The notes: generated by a model from the sequence alone, not told the origin. 64,000 nt of DNA from Stomorhina lunata (GCA_933228675.1 OW121744.1:100659122-100723121); one strand, 5' to 3'; positions 22,526 through 35,500 are shown, numbered from the stretch's first letter. Made by a program: numbers and translations.

Positions 22526-23065
22526 TATTGGGACAGTTTTTTGACTATAGATTTATTTATATATTAAATGTTGCATGATGGCTAAAGGTATTGGAACAGT
22601 TCACAAAATTGTTGGTACAATGACTGCACAATGCTACGTCAATGTTTTAGCTACAAATCTCCCCGTTTTCTGAGAAAAATTTGGATTCTTAAAGGAAAAG
22701 GTCATTTCTCAACAGGATAGTGACCTCAAAAACACCGCCTAACTAACACAAAAGTTGCTCAATGGCAACGGGTACAAAGTTCTTGACTGACCGCCCTAGT
22801 CACCCGATCTTAACCCTATCGCGCATCTCTGTGGCGTTCTTAAGAGAGGTGTTGTCGGTACCCCTGGTAATTTTGATAAACTGGTGGCAGATATGATGGA
22901 AGTTTTGAACGGCATTGCTCCAAGTGATTGTAAACTTTTAATAGAGAGAATGTCGCGTCGTGTAGAAGCCGTTATTACTGCGAATAAAGGCTATACAAAA
23001 GATTAAATTAAAAAAATTATTTTAAATATGTAAATAAATCTAAAGTCAAAGAGCCGTCCCAATAA
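22526..23065 (+). mobile_element. Internally deleted Tc1-like DNA transposon
   Basis: A 540-bp element flanked by TA. The left end (TTGGGACAGTTTTTTGACTA, from 22528) is matched by an inverted right end (ending GCCGTCCCAATA at 23064). About 35 bp of terminal inverted repeat aligns, including the inner ATTTATTTA(T/C)ATATT. Inside is the C-terminal half of a Tc1-family transposase with several stops. Confidence 0.8.
22572..23006 (+). pseudogene. Tc1-like transposase, C-terminal fragment, inactivated
   Basis: One frame of 144 codons runs from TGC at 22572 to a natural stop TAA at 23004-23006. It carries the Tc1 signature block SPDLNPI near 22798-22818, preceded by QQDSD (family form QQDNDPKH) near 22716. 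The family Trp and Gln codons just before SPDLNPI are now TGA and TAG, and further stops occur at TGA (after LPVF) and TAA (after NTA). The N-terminal DNA-binding domain and first catalytic Asp are missing. Dead element; superfamily assignment is secure. Confidence 0.85.
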
Positions 23066-23075
23066 ATGATCTAAA

Positions 23076-23255
23076 CATACTACAAAAATGGTGATTATGC
23101 AACAACCATATATCGTGCTTTAAGAGGAGTTTATGGTTTACATAATCGCCCAAATACGCAATTGGCATAATTGTGAGGAAATTTGAAGAGTCTGGAGCGG
23201 TTACAAATACTGTAAGGCCTATTCATGATCGTTCCGCTGAAAATATCGCTCCTGT
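23076..23255 (+). pseudogene. Mariner-type DDE transposase, N-terminal fragment
   Basis: Reads KNGDYATTIYRALRGVYG then, after a frameshift near 23167, VRKFEESGAVTN and SAENIAPVSES. This is the helix-turn-helix region of the widespread insect transposase family whose C terminus carries WFQQD, RRGD and WPPRSCDLT. It begins abruptly after the Tc1 element, so the first about 15 residues are lost. It is split at 23256-23269 by a LINE insertion and resumes at 23975. Confidence 0.75.
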
Positions 23256-23269
23256 AAGTGAAAGTGTTG

Positions 23270-23960
23270 TTACTGTTGATTCTCGGGCAGCTTGGCTGGA
23301 AATCAATATTTCCCAGACAAAGATTATGAACTGGATGTATAGATACCTTTAATTACCTGGGAAGTTTAGTAACTACAAAAGGTGGCGCAGACGAGGATAT
23401 TGAATCGCTTTTAAATAAGACAAAATGTGCATTCGGCATTCTCCGAGCTATTTGGAATTCTCGACAAGAATTAACAACAACTAAGCAACGAATATATAAC
23501 TCGAATGTCAAGTCCATCTTGTATTACGGTTGCGAAACTTGGAAACGCACATATGTCATCGATAAGTGCCTACAAACTTTTGCAAAAAAATGCTTGCGGC
23601 AAATCCTTAATATATGGTGGCCAAGTCGCATAAGAAATGAACATCTACTAAACGCTACAAAACAAATCCCTTCTTCAATTAGAGGTATGTCAACGGAAAT
23701 GGCGGTGTATAGGCCACACACTTCGAAGGCCAAATATCAACATTGCTCGACAAGTGCTTCGTTGGAATCCACAAGGAAGCGGCCATCGGGTTGGTGCATC
23801 TGCTAGAACATGGAGAAGGTCAATTGATGCGGAGTTACAAGCAGCAAACTATTCATGCAATGATGTATGCCTAACATCTCGCAATAGAGTTCGATATAAA
23901 AGGATGATTGAGGCCCTATGCTCCACTGGGAGCCAAGGATAACAGAAGAAGAAGAAGAAG
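23270..23960 (+). mobile_element. 5'-truncated LINE (non-LTR retrotransposon) fragment
   Basis: About 690 bp of the 3' end of a non-LTR retrotransposon, ending in a (GAA)n-type tail and flanked by a 14-bp target duplication with one mismatch (AAGTGAAAGTGTTG at 23256-23269, AAGTGAAATTGTTG at 23961-23974). It landed inside the DDE transposase. The encoded segment is the conserved C-terminal region after RT: YLGSLVTTKGGADEDIESLL, IWNSRQEL, LYYG(C)ETW, CLRQILNI.WP, then after a +1 shift near 23682, GHTLRRPN, RWNPQGSGHR and TWRRSIDAEL, ending with a stop at about 23941. Frameshifts near 23340 and 23682 make it non-functional. Clade (CR1- or RTE-like) left open. Confidence 0.85.
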
Positions 23961-23974
23961 AAGTGAAATTGTTG

Positions 23975-24408
23975 CCAAAGACCCGAATGTGTCAATACTT
24001 CGTCATTCTCAGGAATTAGGACTGTCTTACGGCACATTATTGAAGAATTCGGCTTGGAGAATAAGTGGTTTCAACAAGACAGTGCCACATGCCTCAGAAT
24101 TCGAGTGAATATAGCTTTATTGCAAGAGCCATTTCCTGACCGCGTAATTTCTCGTCGTGGCGATATCAACTGGCCACCAAGATCATGCGATTTGACACTA
24201 TTATACTTTTTTGGAGGGCTATGCGAAAGACCGTGTTAATGCACATAAATCTTTAACACTTGATTACTTAAAAACCAATATTCGTCAAGTTTTGGCTGAA
24301 ATACCGCCCAATATGTGTCAAAAAGTTTTCGAAAATTACCCCAAAAGAATCAATGCTTGCAACATTTTGCGTGGTGGTCACTTAAATGATGTAGTGTTTC
24401 ACACATAA
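23975..24408 (+). pseudogene. Mariner-type DDE transposase, C-terminal part, internally deleted
   Basis: Continues the transposase after the LINE: AKDPNVSILRHSQELGLSYG, then a jump over most of the catalytic core to KWFQQDSATC near 24058-24090, DRVISRRGDINWPPRSCDLT near 24138-24198, a frameshift near 24213, then GYAKDRVN, ending in GGHLNDVVFHT and a natural stop at 24406. The second catalytic Asp (QQD) is present; the first Asp and roughly 150 residues are missing. Downstream, TGGATAACTCTGTAT (24499-24513) resembles the terminal repeat seen in this family. Confidence 0.8.
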
Positions 24409-24735
24409 TGTCAACGTTCAAACTTTATAATAAAAAAGAAATATCGTGAAAAAATATTTTATATGTGTTTTATTTACGTTCACTTTCGAACCCGCAAAAT
24501 GGATAACTCTGTATTTTTTTAATATGAAAATGAACTACAACAAAAGTATGATATCAGCATTTTACTACTTCTCTCCCACTGTCTTTTACCATCCAACCCA
24601 GCAACCAACTCAAACCTTATACTAAATCTCTATTTTTTTGTATACGCTATCAAACAAAATACAACATGTTCGAAACTAACAAATGATAAAACATTGAAGG
24701 TCTTTAAACTAATTCACCACAAGAAACTAAATGTC
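24409..24735. other. Transposon 3' flank and promoter-proximal region
   Basis: Contains the probable terminal repeat of the DDE element (about 24480-24515). It is followed by unique sequence without a TATA box at the usual distance from the initiator at 24736. Confidence 0.5.
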
Positions 24736-24768
24736 AGACGTATACGCGCGGTGGAGCTTTCAAGACGT
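24734..24768 (+). promoter_or_regulatory. TATA-less Inr + DPE core promoter
   Basis: The initiator-like TCAGAC places A(+1) at 24736. AGACGT falls exactly at +28 to +33 (24763-24768), the spacing and sequence of the fly downstream promoter element. No TATA box lies near -30. A GC-richer stretch (ACGCGCGGTGGAGC) separates them. The exact spacing makes chance less likely, but it is a short motif pair in 64 kb. Confidence 0.5.
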
Positions 24769-25622
24769 TACAACAAAACGGAACGCAACGCCAACATTTT
24801 ATGGTTCAAATTAAAACGATTTCTCTGTGTGTTGGCTCTATTCAAATTGTATTTTCAAATATTTTTACACATTTTTCTTGAGTTGAAATAAAATTATAAA
24901 AAAAACATAAAACGAAAACAAAAAAAATTTAAAACGAAATGTGTTAATTTTACAATAAATACTTCCCAATTGATATTTATTTATAACAAAAAAACAACAA
25001 TAAATCTACTACTAATTAAGTGTTATACAGATCAATATTGGAATTAAAGCTATTGTTGTTTTTCATAGAGAAAATAAAAAAAAGTGAAGTGAAAGATTTA
25101 CAAAAAAATAAACGAAAATTCGAAATGAAAAAAAGAGAAATTTAAAACAAAAAAATATTTAAATAAAAGCGAAAAAAATTTAAAAATTATTTTTAAAAAT
25201 ATTAAATAACCTGAATTAATTTGAATATAATTCAAATATTTCAAATAAAAAAAAAATTTTATAAGATTTTGAAACATATATTATTTGTTTGTTAATTTTG
25301 AATTAACAATTTAATTAAGTAAATTAATTAATTGTTGTGTTAATCAAAAACCCATTCAACTCAATTGAGAAAATTAAGACGAATGACAAAGTGCGTGAGT
25401 GTTTTTTGAAAACGAAAAGTTTGAAATTTGTTAACGATTGTTGTAAGTTTTCAACACAACAAATTAAGCTTCTGGAATTTACAAAAACAAACAACCAATT
25501 TAAGCCCAAATAAAAAGATTATAATTTCGGTTTATAAATAAACATCTGGAGACCGGCTGATTATGGGATTAAATTGATTACAAATTTGTTATATTTTGTT
25601 CATCAACTTGAACATTTAAAAG
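24736..25622 (+). other. Putative non-coding first exon with splice donor
   Basis: From the Inr to a consensus donor AAAAG|GTAAGA (intron begins at 25623). The 887 nt are A-rich, full of short AAAAC tracts, and contain no long frame, as in many fly 5' leaders. A 65-codon frame (24694-24891) begins upstream of the initiator and is not used as evidence. If right, the gene reads rightward and its first intron starts in satellite DNA. No downstream coding exon is recognised in the window. Confidence 0.35.
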
Positions 25623-25785
25623 GTAAGATTTATATAAAACTGTTATACATAAAATTTTAAGTTTCATTACTGTTATACAAGAGTTTTGCAACAGCAAAGA
25701 TTTCAATCTTCAAATACTAGCAGTAAGTTTTAGTTCAGATCTAATTCAGTTCTAGTTAACTTCTAATCAGTTCTAGTTAAATTCC

Positions 25786-27830
25786 GGTTAAAATTTTTCT
25801 ATAGAAAAATTTCGGTTAAAATTTTTCTATAGAAAAATTTTGGTTAAAATTTTTCTATAGAAAAATTTCGGTTAATATTTTTCTATAGAAAAATTTCGGT
25901 TAAAATTTTTCTATAGAAAAATTTCGGTTAAAATTTTTCTAGAGAAAAATTTCGGTTAAAATTTTTCTAGAGAAAAATTTCGTTTAAAATTTTTCTATCG
26001 AAAAATTTCGGTTAAAATTTTTCTAGAGAAAAATTTGGGTTAAAATTTTTCTAGAGAAAAATTTCGGTTAAAATTTTTCTAGAGAAAAATTTCGGTTAAA
26101 ATTTTTCTAGAGAAAAATTTCGGTTAAAATTTTTCTAGAGAAAAATTTCGGTTAAAATTTTTTTAGAGAAAAATTTGGGTTAAAATTTTTCTAGAGAAAA
26201 ATTTCGGTTAAAATTTTTCTAGAGAAAAATTTCGGTTAAAATTTTTCTAGAGAAAAATTTCGGTTAAAATTTTTCTAGAGAAAAATTTCGGTTAAAATTT
26301 TTCTAGAGAAAAATTTCGGTTAAAATTTTTCTAGAGAAAAATTTCGGTTAAAACTTTTCTAGAGAAAAATTTCGGTTAAAATTTTTCTAGAGAAAAATTT
26401 CGGTTAAAATTTTTCTAGAGAAAAATTTCGGTTAAAATTTTTCTAGAGAAAAATTTCGGTTAAAATTTTTCTAGAGAAAAATTTCGGTTAAAATTTTTCT
26501 AGAGAAAAATTTCGATTAAAATTTTTCTAGAGAAAAATTTCGGTTAAAATTTTTCTAGAGAAAAATTTCGGTTAAAATTTTTCTAGAGAAAAATTTCGGT
26601 TAAAATTTTTCTAGAGAAAAATTTCGGTTAAAATTTTTCTAGAGAAAAATTTTGGTTAAAATTTTTCTAGAGAAAAATTTCGGTTAAAATTTTTCTAGAG
26701 AAAAATTTCGGTTAAAATTTTTTTAGAGAAAAATTTCGGTTAAAATTTTTCTATAGAAAAATTTCGGTTAAAATTTTTCTATAGAAAAATTTCGGTTAAA
26801 ATTTTTCTATAGAAAAATTTCGGTTAAAATTTTTCTATAGAAAAATTTCGTTTAAAATTTTTCTATAGAAAAATTTCGGTTAAAATTTTTCTATAGAAAA
26901 ATTTCGGTTAAAATTTTTCTATAGAAAAATTTCGGTTAAAATTTTTCTATAGAAAAATTTCGGTTAAAATTTTTCTAGAGAAAAATTTCGGTTAAAATTT
27001 TTCTAGAGAAAAATTTCGGTTAAAATTTTTCTATAGAAAAATTTCGGTAAAAATTTTTCTATAGAAAAATTTCGGTTAAAATTTTTCTATAGAAAAATTT
27101 CGGTTAAAATTTTTCTATAGAAAAATTTCGGTAAAAATATTTTTATAGAAAAATTTCGGTAAAAATTTTTCTATAGAAAAAATTTTGTGTAGAAAAATTT
27201 CTGCATAAATTTTTACTATAGAAAAATTTCTGTACAAATTTTTTTTATAGAAAAATTTCTGTATAAATTTTTTCTATAGAAAAATTTCTGTATAAATTTT
27301 TTCTATAGAAAAATTTCGGTAAAAATTTTTCTATAGAAAAATTTTGGTAAAAATTTTTCTATAGAAAAATTTCGATAAAAATGTTTTTATAGAAAAATTT
27401 CGATAAAAATATTTTTATAGAAAAATTTCGGTAAAAAGTTTTCTATAGAAAAAATTTTCTGTAGAAAAATTTCTGTATAAATTTTTTCTATAGAAAAATT
27501 TCTGTATAAATTTTTTCTATAGAAAAATTTCTGTATAAATTTTTTCTATAGAAAAATTTCTGTATAAATTTTTTCTATAGAAAAATTTCTGTATACATTT
27601 TTTTTTATAGAAAAATTTCTGTATAAATTTTTTCTATAGAAAAATTTCAGTGTAAATTTTTTCTACAAAAAAATTTCAGTGTAAATTTTTTCTAGACAAA
27701 AATTTCAGTGTACATTTTTTCTAGAAAAAAATATCGATATAAATTTTTAAAAATTGTTCTATAGAATAATTTCGGTATGAAATTGTTATATAGAAATATT
27801 TTTGTAAAAAATTTGATATAGAAATATTTT
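25786..27830. repeat. 28-bp CTATAG-dyad satellite, linker TTTCGGTTAAAA
   Basis: About 72 copies of a 28-bp unit. Flanking blocks keep CTATAG, while the block at about 25939-26728 is almost fixed for CTAGAG, which breaks the dyad symmetry. From about 27180 the linker decays to TTTCTGTATAAA and TTTCAGTGTAAA. Confidence 0.96.
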
Positions 27831-28605
27831 TATATATATAAAAGTTTCACTAACTGACTTTATGGCCTAATTACTTTGTGACTTTAATTAATTAAATATT
27901 TCTTTAATTACGAAATTTCTAACTATTAAGTATTCAAATCAATTAAGTCGAACTTGCGGTGGCCGACTGAAATACCTCGAAGCCGGTGTTGAATGCTATT
28001 GACTTAATTGCTATTTTATTATTGTTTAAGACCAAGATTTGTGTTCATTTATGATTTTAAAAATTAGCAGGTGTTTATTTAATTTTGTTTCGAAGTGTCT
28101 GTCCGCAAGTTTTCAAAAGAGTTACAGATTTTTTTTATTATATTAATTGTCTTTTATGTCTGTCTTTCTGTTCAAAAAGAGTATGCGGTCCCATTGAGGG
28201 ACAAAAAGTCAAATGTATACTCATACAATTGTTAAGACTTTAAGACCAATTTAATGCAGACAAAAGCAAAATTTTATAAAAATTAAAGAAACAAACAAAC
28301 AATAAACAATTTTTACAATATTTTTGCTAATTTTATTTTTGACTTGAAATAATAAAACCTTGAACGAATTTTAATGACATTAGTTAGATTTATTTTTTTT
28401 GTGTATACTTGTAAAATGAAAATTGCTTAAAAAAAGTTATTAACTTCCACATATGGTCAAGAACAAACTTTGGACAAAATAGAATTGTAAGCAAATATTT
28501 TCTGCAATTCAAAACTAACCAAGAATCGAACCTTGAACTGAACCTAGAACTTAAACGAGAACTGAACCAACCTTTGCTATAGAAATCGAACAACATAAAA
28601 ATGTT
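27831..28605. other. Non-repetitive spacer
   Basis: AT-rich single-copy-looking DNA between two arrays. A 68-codon minus frame (28390-28596) has no recognisable motif. Confidence 0.55.
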
Positions 28606-31600
28606 AACTGAAATTTTTCAATAGAAATATTTTTACTGAAATTTTTCTATAGAAATATTATTAGTGAAATTTTTCTATAGAAAAATTTTTAGTGAAATTT
28701 TTCTATAGAAAAATTTTTAGTGAAATTTTACTATAGAAAAATTTTTAGTGAAATTTTTCTATAGAAAAATTTTTAGTGAAATTTTTCTATAGAAAAATTT
28801 TTAGTGAAATTTTTCTATAGAAAAATTTTTAGTGAAATTTTTCTATAGAAAAATTTTTAGTGAAATTTTTCTATAGAAAAATTTTTAGTGAAATTTTTCT
28901 ATAGAAAAATTTTTAGTGAAATTTTTCTATAGAAAAATTTTTAGTGAAATTTTTCTATAGAAAAATTTTTAGTGAAATTTTTCTATAGAAAAATTTTTAG
29001 TGAAATTTTTTTATAGAAAAATTTTTAGTGAAATTTTTCTATAGAAAAATTTTTAGTGAAATTTTTCTATAGAAAAATTTTTAGTGAAATTTTTCTATAG
29101 AAAAATTTTTAGTAAAATTTCTCTATAGAAAAATTTTTAGTAAAATTTTTCTATAGAAAAATTTTTTAACGAAATTTTTCTATAGAAAAATTTTTAACGA
29201 AATTTTTCTATAGAAAAATTTTAACGAAATTTTTCTATAGAAAAATTTTTAACGAAATTTTTCTATAGAAAAATTTTTAGTAAAATTTTTCTAAAGAAAA
29301 AAATTGTACCGATATTTTTCTATAGAAAAAATTTATACCTATATTTTTCTATAGAAAAAATTTTTACCGAATATTTATTTCTATACAAAAAATTTTTACC
29401 GAAATTTTTCTGTAGAAAAAATTTTTATCGAAATTTTTCTATAGAAAAATTTATACCGAAATTTTTCTATAAAAAATTTTTATCAAAATTTTTCTATAGC
29501 AAAATTTTTTACCGAAATTTTTCTATAGAAAAATATTTTACCGAAATTTTTCTATAGAAAAATTTTTTACCGAAATTTTTCTATAGAAAATTTTTTTACC
29601 GAAATTTTTCTATAGAAAAATTTTTTAACGAAATTTTTCTATAGAAAAATTTTTTAACGAAATTTTTCTATAGAAAAATTTTTTAACGAAATTTTTCTAT
29701 AGAAAAATTTTTTAACGAAATTTTTCTATAGAAAAATTTTTTAACGAAATTTTTCTATAGAAAAATTTTTTAACGAAATTTTTCTATAGAAAAATTTTTT
29801 ACCGAAATTTTTCTAAAGACAAATTTTTTACTGAAATTTTTCTATAGAAAAAATTTTTACCGAAATTTTTCTATAGAAAAATTTTTTACCGAAATTTTTC
29901 TATAGAAAAAATTGTATCGAAATTTTTCTATAGAACAAATTTATACCAAAATTGTATTATCCAAAAAGAAAAATGTTTACTAAAATTTTTCTATAGAAAA
30001 ATTTCAGTAAAAATTTCTATTGAAACAATTTATACTGAAATTCTTCTGTAGAAAAATTTATACGGAATTTTTTTTTATAGAAAAAAATTATACCGAAATT
30101 TTTCCATAGAAAAAATTTTTACTGAAATTTTTCTATAGAAAATTTTGGCTGAAATTTGTTAATAGAAACATTTTTGCCGAAATTTTTTAATAGAAAATAT
30201 TTATACCAAAATTTTTCTATAGAAAAAATGTATACGAAAATTTTTCTATAGAAAAGATTTATACTGAAATTTTTTTATAGAAACAATTTATACTGAAATT
30301 GTTGTATAGAAAAATTTATGCCGATCTTTTTTTTATAGAAAAAAATTACCGAAATTTTTCCATAGAAAAACTTTTTACTGAAATTTTTCTATAGAAAAAT
30401 TTTTACTGAAATTTTTTCTATAAAAGAGTTTTTACTGAAGTTTTTTCTATAGAAAAATTTTTACTGACATTTTTTACTAAAATTTTTTAATAGAAACATT
30501 TTTACCGAAATTTTTCTATAGAAACATTTTTACCGAAATTTTTCTATAGAAACATTTTTACCGAAATTTTTCTATAGAAACATTTTACCGAAATTTTTCT
30601 ATAGAAACATTTTTACCGAAATTTTTCTATAGAAACATTTTTACCGAAATTTTTCTATAGAAACATTTTTACCGAAATTTTTCTATAGAAACATTTTTAC
30701 CGAAATTTTTCTATAGAAACATTTTTACCGAAATTTTTCTATAGAAACATTTTTACCGAAATTTTTCTATAGAGAATTTTTTATAAAAAATTTTACCGAA
30801 TGTTTTCTATAGAAAAAATTTTTACCGAAATTTTTCTATTGAGAAATTTTTAACAAAATTTTTCTATAGAACAATTTAATACTTAAATTTTTCTATAAAC
30901 AAAATTTATACCGAAATTTTTCTATAGAAAAAAAATATTTCAAAATTTTTACAGAAATTTTTCTATAGAAATAAATTTATACCAAAATTTTTCTTTAGAA
31001 AAAATTTGTACCGAAATTTTTCAATAATAAAAATTTATACCAAAATTTCTCTGTAGAAAAATTGTATACCGAAACTTTTCTATAGAAAAAATTTATACCA
31101 AAGTTTTTCTATAGAAAAAATTTGTACCGAAATTTTTCAATAATAAAAATTTATACCAAAATTTCTCTGTAGAAAAATTGTATACCGAAACTTTTCTATA
31201 GAAAAAATTTATACCAAAATTTTTCTATAGAAAAAATTTGTATCAAAATTTTTCTATAGAAAAAATTTGTACCGAAATTTTTCTATAGAAAAAATTTTTA
31301 CCGAAATTTTTCTATAGAAAAAATTTTTGCCGAAAAATGTCTTCCAAAATTTTTCTAAAGAAAATACTTATCCATAATTTTTTTTTTAGAGAAAAAGTTA
31401 ATTCCATTATTTTTCTATCGAAAAAATGTTTATCAAACTTTTCTATATAAAAAATATATACCAAAATTTTTCTATAGAAAGAATTTATCCGAAATTTTTC
31501 TATAGACCAAATTTTTATCAAAATTTTACTATAGAAATAGTTTTCATAAACATTTTTCTAAAGAAAAAATTTATATCAAAAATTTTCTATTGAAAAAATG

Positions 31601-31775
31601 TATACCAAGATTTTCCTAAAGAAAAAATTTGTACTGAAATTTATATCAAAATTTTTCAGTAGAAAAAAATTATACCGAAATTTTTCTTTAAAAAAAATGT
31701 ATGCCAAAATTTTTCTATAGAAAAAGTTTATAACGAAACTTTTCTATAGACAACATTTTTTGTTAATTTTTCTTT
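28606..31775. repeat. 28-29-bp CTATAG-dyad satellite with successive linker sub-families
   Basis: About 110 units. Linker sub-families follow one another: TTTTTAGTGAAA (about 28670-29120), TTTTTTAACGAAA (about 29620-29790), ACATTTTTACCGAAA (about 30490-30770), then a decayed TTTATACC/TTTGTACC type. A segment at about 31000-31075 is repeated at about 31117-31195. Confidence 0.95.
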
Positions 31776-32545
31776 AGAAAAGTTGTGATATAGTTTAGAA
31801 GTGTTCTTATCTGTAACAAACGTCTATTTAACTTTTCCCAAAAAATTGTACAAATTTGAAATTGTTACTCGTTTATTTACTTCACCTTAAATTTTTAAGT
31901 ATTTGAAAACACCCAAAACTTTACGCTTAATTAGTTCAAGCATTTTCTCATTCTTTTGTATTAATAATAAATGTGTCATGTATTTTTAATTTTTATAACA
32001 ATTATAATCTTATCATTTGTTAAACATAAAAAAATTATAACATCAACGACAACGTCAACCTCATTTCGGTATAAAAAGAAATGTTGGAAAATAAGGAAAA
32101 CTTAATTTAATGAAAAATAAAATTAGAAAAACAAACTGTTTTGTTTGTTAATTCTATAGAGTTGGTAATTTTTTACTAGATCCAAATACATAAAGTTACC
32201 TAAATATTAGATATGAACGAGATGGGTTTTGTGTGACAACAGCATCATAAAAATTCTAAGAATAAAATAAATGCATTTTATAACAAGAGCAACAAAAATT
32301 CTGTTGCAACAGCAGCAGCAACTGCAACAGAATTGTCAACATTGGCAGAAGTTATAGCAACAACAACCATCAAATCTTCATGACTAAATTAACATTATAA
32401 TGCATTCATCATTCATCATACAAAAAGAATTAAAAAGAGTCATAAACAGAACACAAGTATCTTATACCCAGCAGTTACAAAGGAAAGGGTTGCCTCGGAA
32501 AATAATCAATTGAGTCGTACCCAGGACCGAACCTGAAACTGAAAA
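31776..32545. other. Spacer with CAG/CAA-rich tract
   Basis: Unique DNA including a CAGCAGCAGCAACTGCAACAG tract (about 32300-32325) followed by CAACAACAACC, typical of fly introns and enhancers. Short alanine/threonine or glutamine-rich frames there are too short to call a gene. Confidence 0.5.
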
Positions 32546-35500
32546 ATGAAAACCAAAATTTTCCTATAGAAAAAATTTATAGCGAAATGTTTCTATAGAA
32601 AAAATTTATAACGAAATTTTTCTATCGAAAAAATTTTTACCGAAATTTTTCTATAGAAAAAAATCTATACCAAAATTTTTCTATAAAAGAAATTTATACC
32701 GAAATTTATCTATAGAAAGATTTATACCGAAATTTTTCTTTAGAAAAAATGTATACCAAAATTTTTCTATAGATTTTTCAACAGAAATTTTTCTATAGAA
32801 AAAATTTCAACAGAAATTTTTCTATAGAAAAAATTATACCGAAATTATTCTATAGACAAAATTTATACCGAAATTTTTCTTTAGAAAAAATGTATACCAA
32901 AATTTTTCTATAGATTTTTCAACAGAAATTTTTCTATAGAAAAAATTTATACCGAAATTTTTCTATAGAAAAAATTTATAACGAAATTTATCTATAGAAA
33001 GATTTATACCGAAATTTTTCTTTATTAAAAATTTATACCGAAATTTTTCTTTAGAAAAAATTTAAACCAAAATTTTTCTATAGATTTTTCAACAGAAATT
33101 TTTCTATAGAAAAAATTTCAACTGAAATTTTTCTATAGAAAAAATTATACCGAAATTATTCTATAGACAAAATTTATACCGACATTTTTCTTTAGAAAAA
33201 ATGTATACCAAAATTTTTCTATAGATTTTTCAACAGAAATTTTTCTATAGAAAAAATTATACCGAAATTTTTTTATAGAAAAAATTTATACCGAAATTTT
33301 TCTATAGAAAAAATTTATACCGAAATTTTTCTATAGAAAAAATTTATACCGAAATTTTTATATAGAAAAATTTTATACCAAAATTTTTCTATAGAAAAAA
33401 TTTATACCTAAATTTTTCTATAGAAAAAATTTATACCGAAATTTTTCCTATAAAAAAATTTATACCAAAAATTTTCAATAGAAAAATTTTATACCGAAAT
33501 TTTTATATAGAAAAATTTTATACCGAAATTTTTCTATAGAAAAAATTTATACGGAAATTTTTCTATAGAAAAAATTTATACCGAAATTTTTCTATAGAAA
33601 AAATTTATACCGAAATTTTTCTATAGAAAAAATTTATACCGAAATTTTTCTATAGAAAAAATTTGTACCGAAATTTTTCTATAGAAAAAATTTATACCGA
33701 AATTTTTCTATAGAAAAAATTTATACCGAAATTTTTCTATAGAAAAAATTTATACCGAAATTTTTCTATAGAAAAAATTTATACCGAAATTTTTCTATAG
33801 AAAAATTTCAACAGAAATTTTTCTATAGAAAAAATTATACCGAAATTTTTTTATAGAAAAAATTTATACCGAAATTTTTCTATAGAAAAAATTTATACCG
33901 AAATTTTTATATAGAAAAATTTTATACCAAAATTTTTCTATAGAAAAAATTTATACCTAAATTTTTCTATAGAAAAAATTTATACCGAAATTTTTCCTAT
34001 AAAAAAATTTATACCAAAAATTTTCAATAGAAAAATTTTATACCGAAATTTTTATATAGAAAAATTTTATACCAAAATTTTTCTATAGAAAAAATTTATA
34101 CCGAAATTTTTCTATAGAAAAAATTTATACCGAAATTTTTCTATAGAAAAAATTTATACCGAAATTTTTCTATAGAAAAATTTTATACCGAAATTTTTCT
34201 ATAGAAAAATTTTATACCGAAATTTTTCTGTAGAAAAAAGTGTATACCGAATTTTTTCTATAGAAAAAATTTATATCAAATTTTTTCTATAGAAAAAATT
34301 TATACCGAAATTTTTCTATAGAAACAATTTAAAACAAAATTTTTCTAAAGAAAAAAAAATTTGTACCGAAATTTTTCTATAAAAAAAATTTTTCCCTAAA
34401 TTTTGTATAGAAAAAATTCATACCATAAAATTCATACCGAAATTTTTCTATAGAAAAAATTTTTACAGAAATTTTTCTATAGAAAAAATTTATACCGAAA
34501 TTTTTCTATAGAAAAAATTTGTACCGAAATTTTTCTATAGAAAAAATTTATACCGACATTTTTTTTTAGAAAAAATGTATACCAAAATTTTTCTATAGAA
34601 AAAATTTATACCGAAATTTTTCTATAGAAAAAATTTATACCGAAATTTTTCTATAGAAAAATTTTATACTGAAATTTTTCTATAAAAAAATTTTATACCG
34701 AAATTTTTCTATAGAAAAATTTTATACCGAAATTTTTCTGTAGAAAAAAGTGTATACCGAATTTTTTCTATAGAAAAAATTTATACCGAAATTTTTCTAT
34801 AGAAACAATTTAAAACAAAATTTTTCTAAAGAAAAAAAAATTTATACCGAAATTTTTCTTTAGAAAAAATGTATACCAAAATTTTTCTATAGAAAAAATT
34901 TATAGAGAAATTTTTCTATAGAAAAAATTTATACCGAAATTTTTCTATAGAAAAAATTTATACCGAAATTTTTCTATAGAAAAAATTTATACCGAAATTT
35001 TTCTATAGAAAAAATTTCAACAGAAATTTTTCTATAGAAAAAATTTATACCGAAATTTTTCTATAGAAAAAATATATACCGAAATTTTTCTATAGAAAAA
35101 TTTTATACTGAAATTTTTCTATAAAAAAATTTTATACCGAAATTTTTCTATAGAAAAATTTTATACCGAAATTTTTCTATAGAAAAATTTTATACCGAAA
35201 TTTTTCTGTAGAAAAAAGTGTATACCGAATTTTTTCTATAGAAAAATTTTATATCAAATTTTTTCTATAGAAAAAATTTATACCGAAATTTTTCTATAGA
35301 AACAATTTAAAACAAAATTTTTCTAAAGAAAAAAAAATTTGTACCGAAATTTTTCTATAGAAAAAATTTTTCCCTAAATTTTGTATAGAAAAAATTCATA
35401 CCATAAAATTCATACCGAAATTTTTCTTTAGAAAAAAATTTTACCGAAATTTTTCTATAGAAAAAATTTTTACCGAAATTTTTCTATAGAAAAAATTTTT

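Noticed and set aside
23524..24037. Minus-strand frames opposite the LINE fragment
   Set aside because: Shadows of the plus-strand LINE C-terminal region.
32260..32390. Polyglutamine or alanine/threonine mini-protein
   Set aside because: Frames of under 35 codons driven by CAG/CAA repeats that are common in fly introns.
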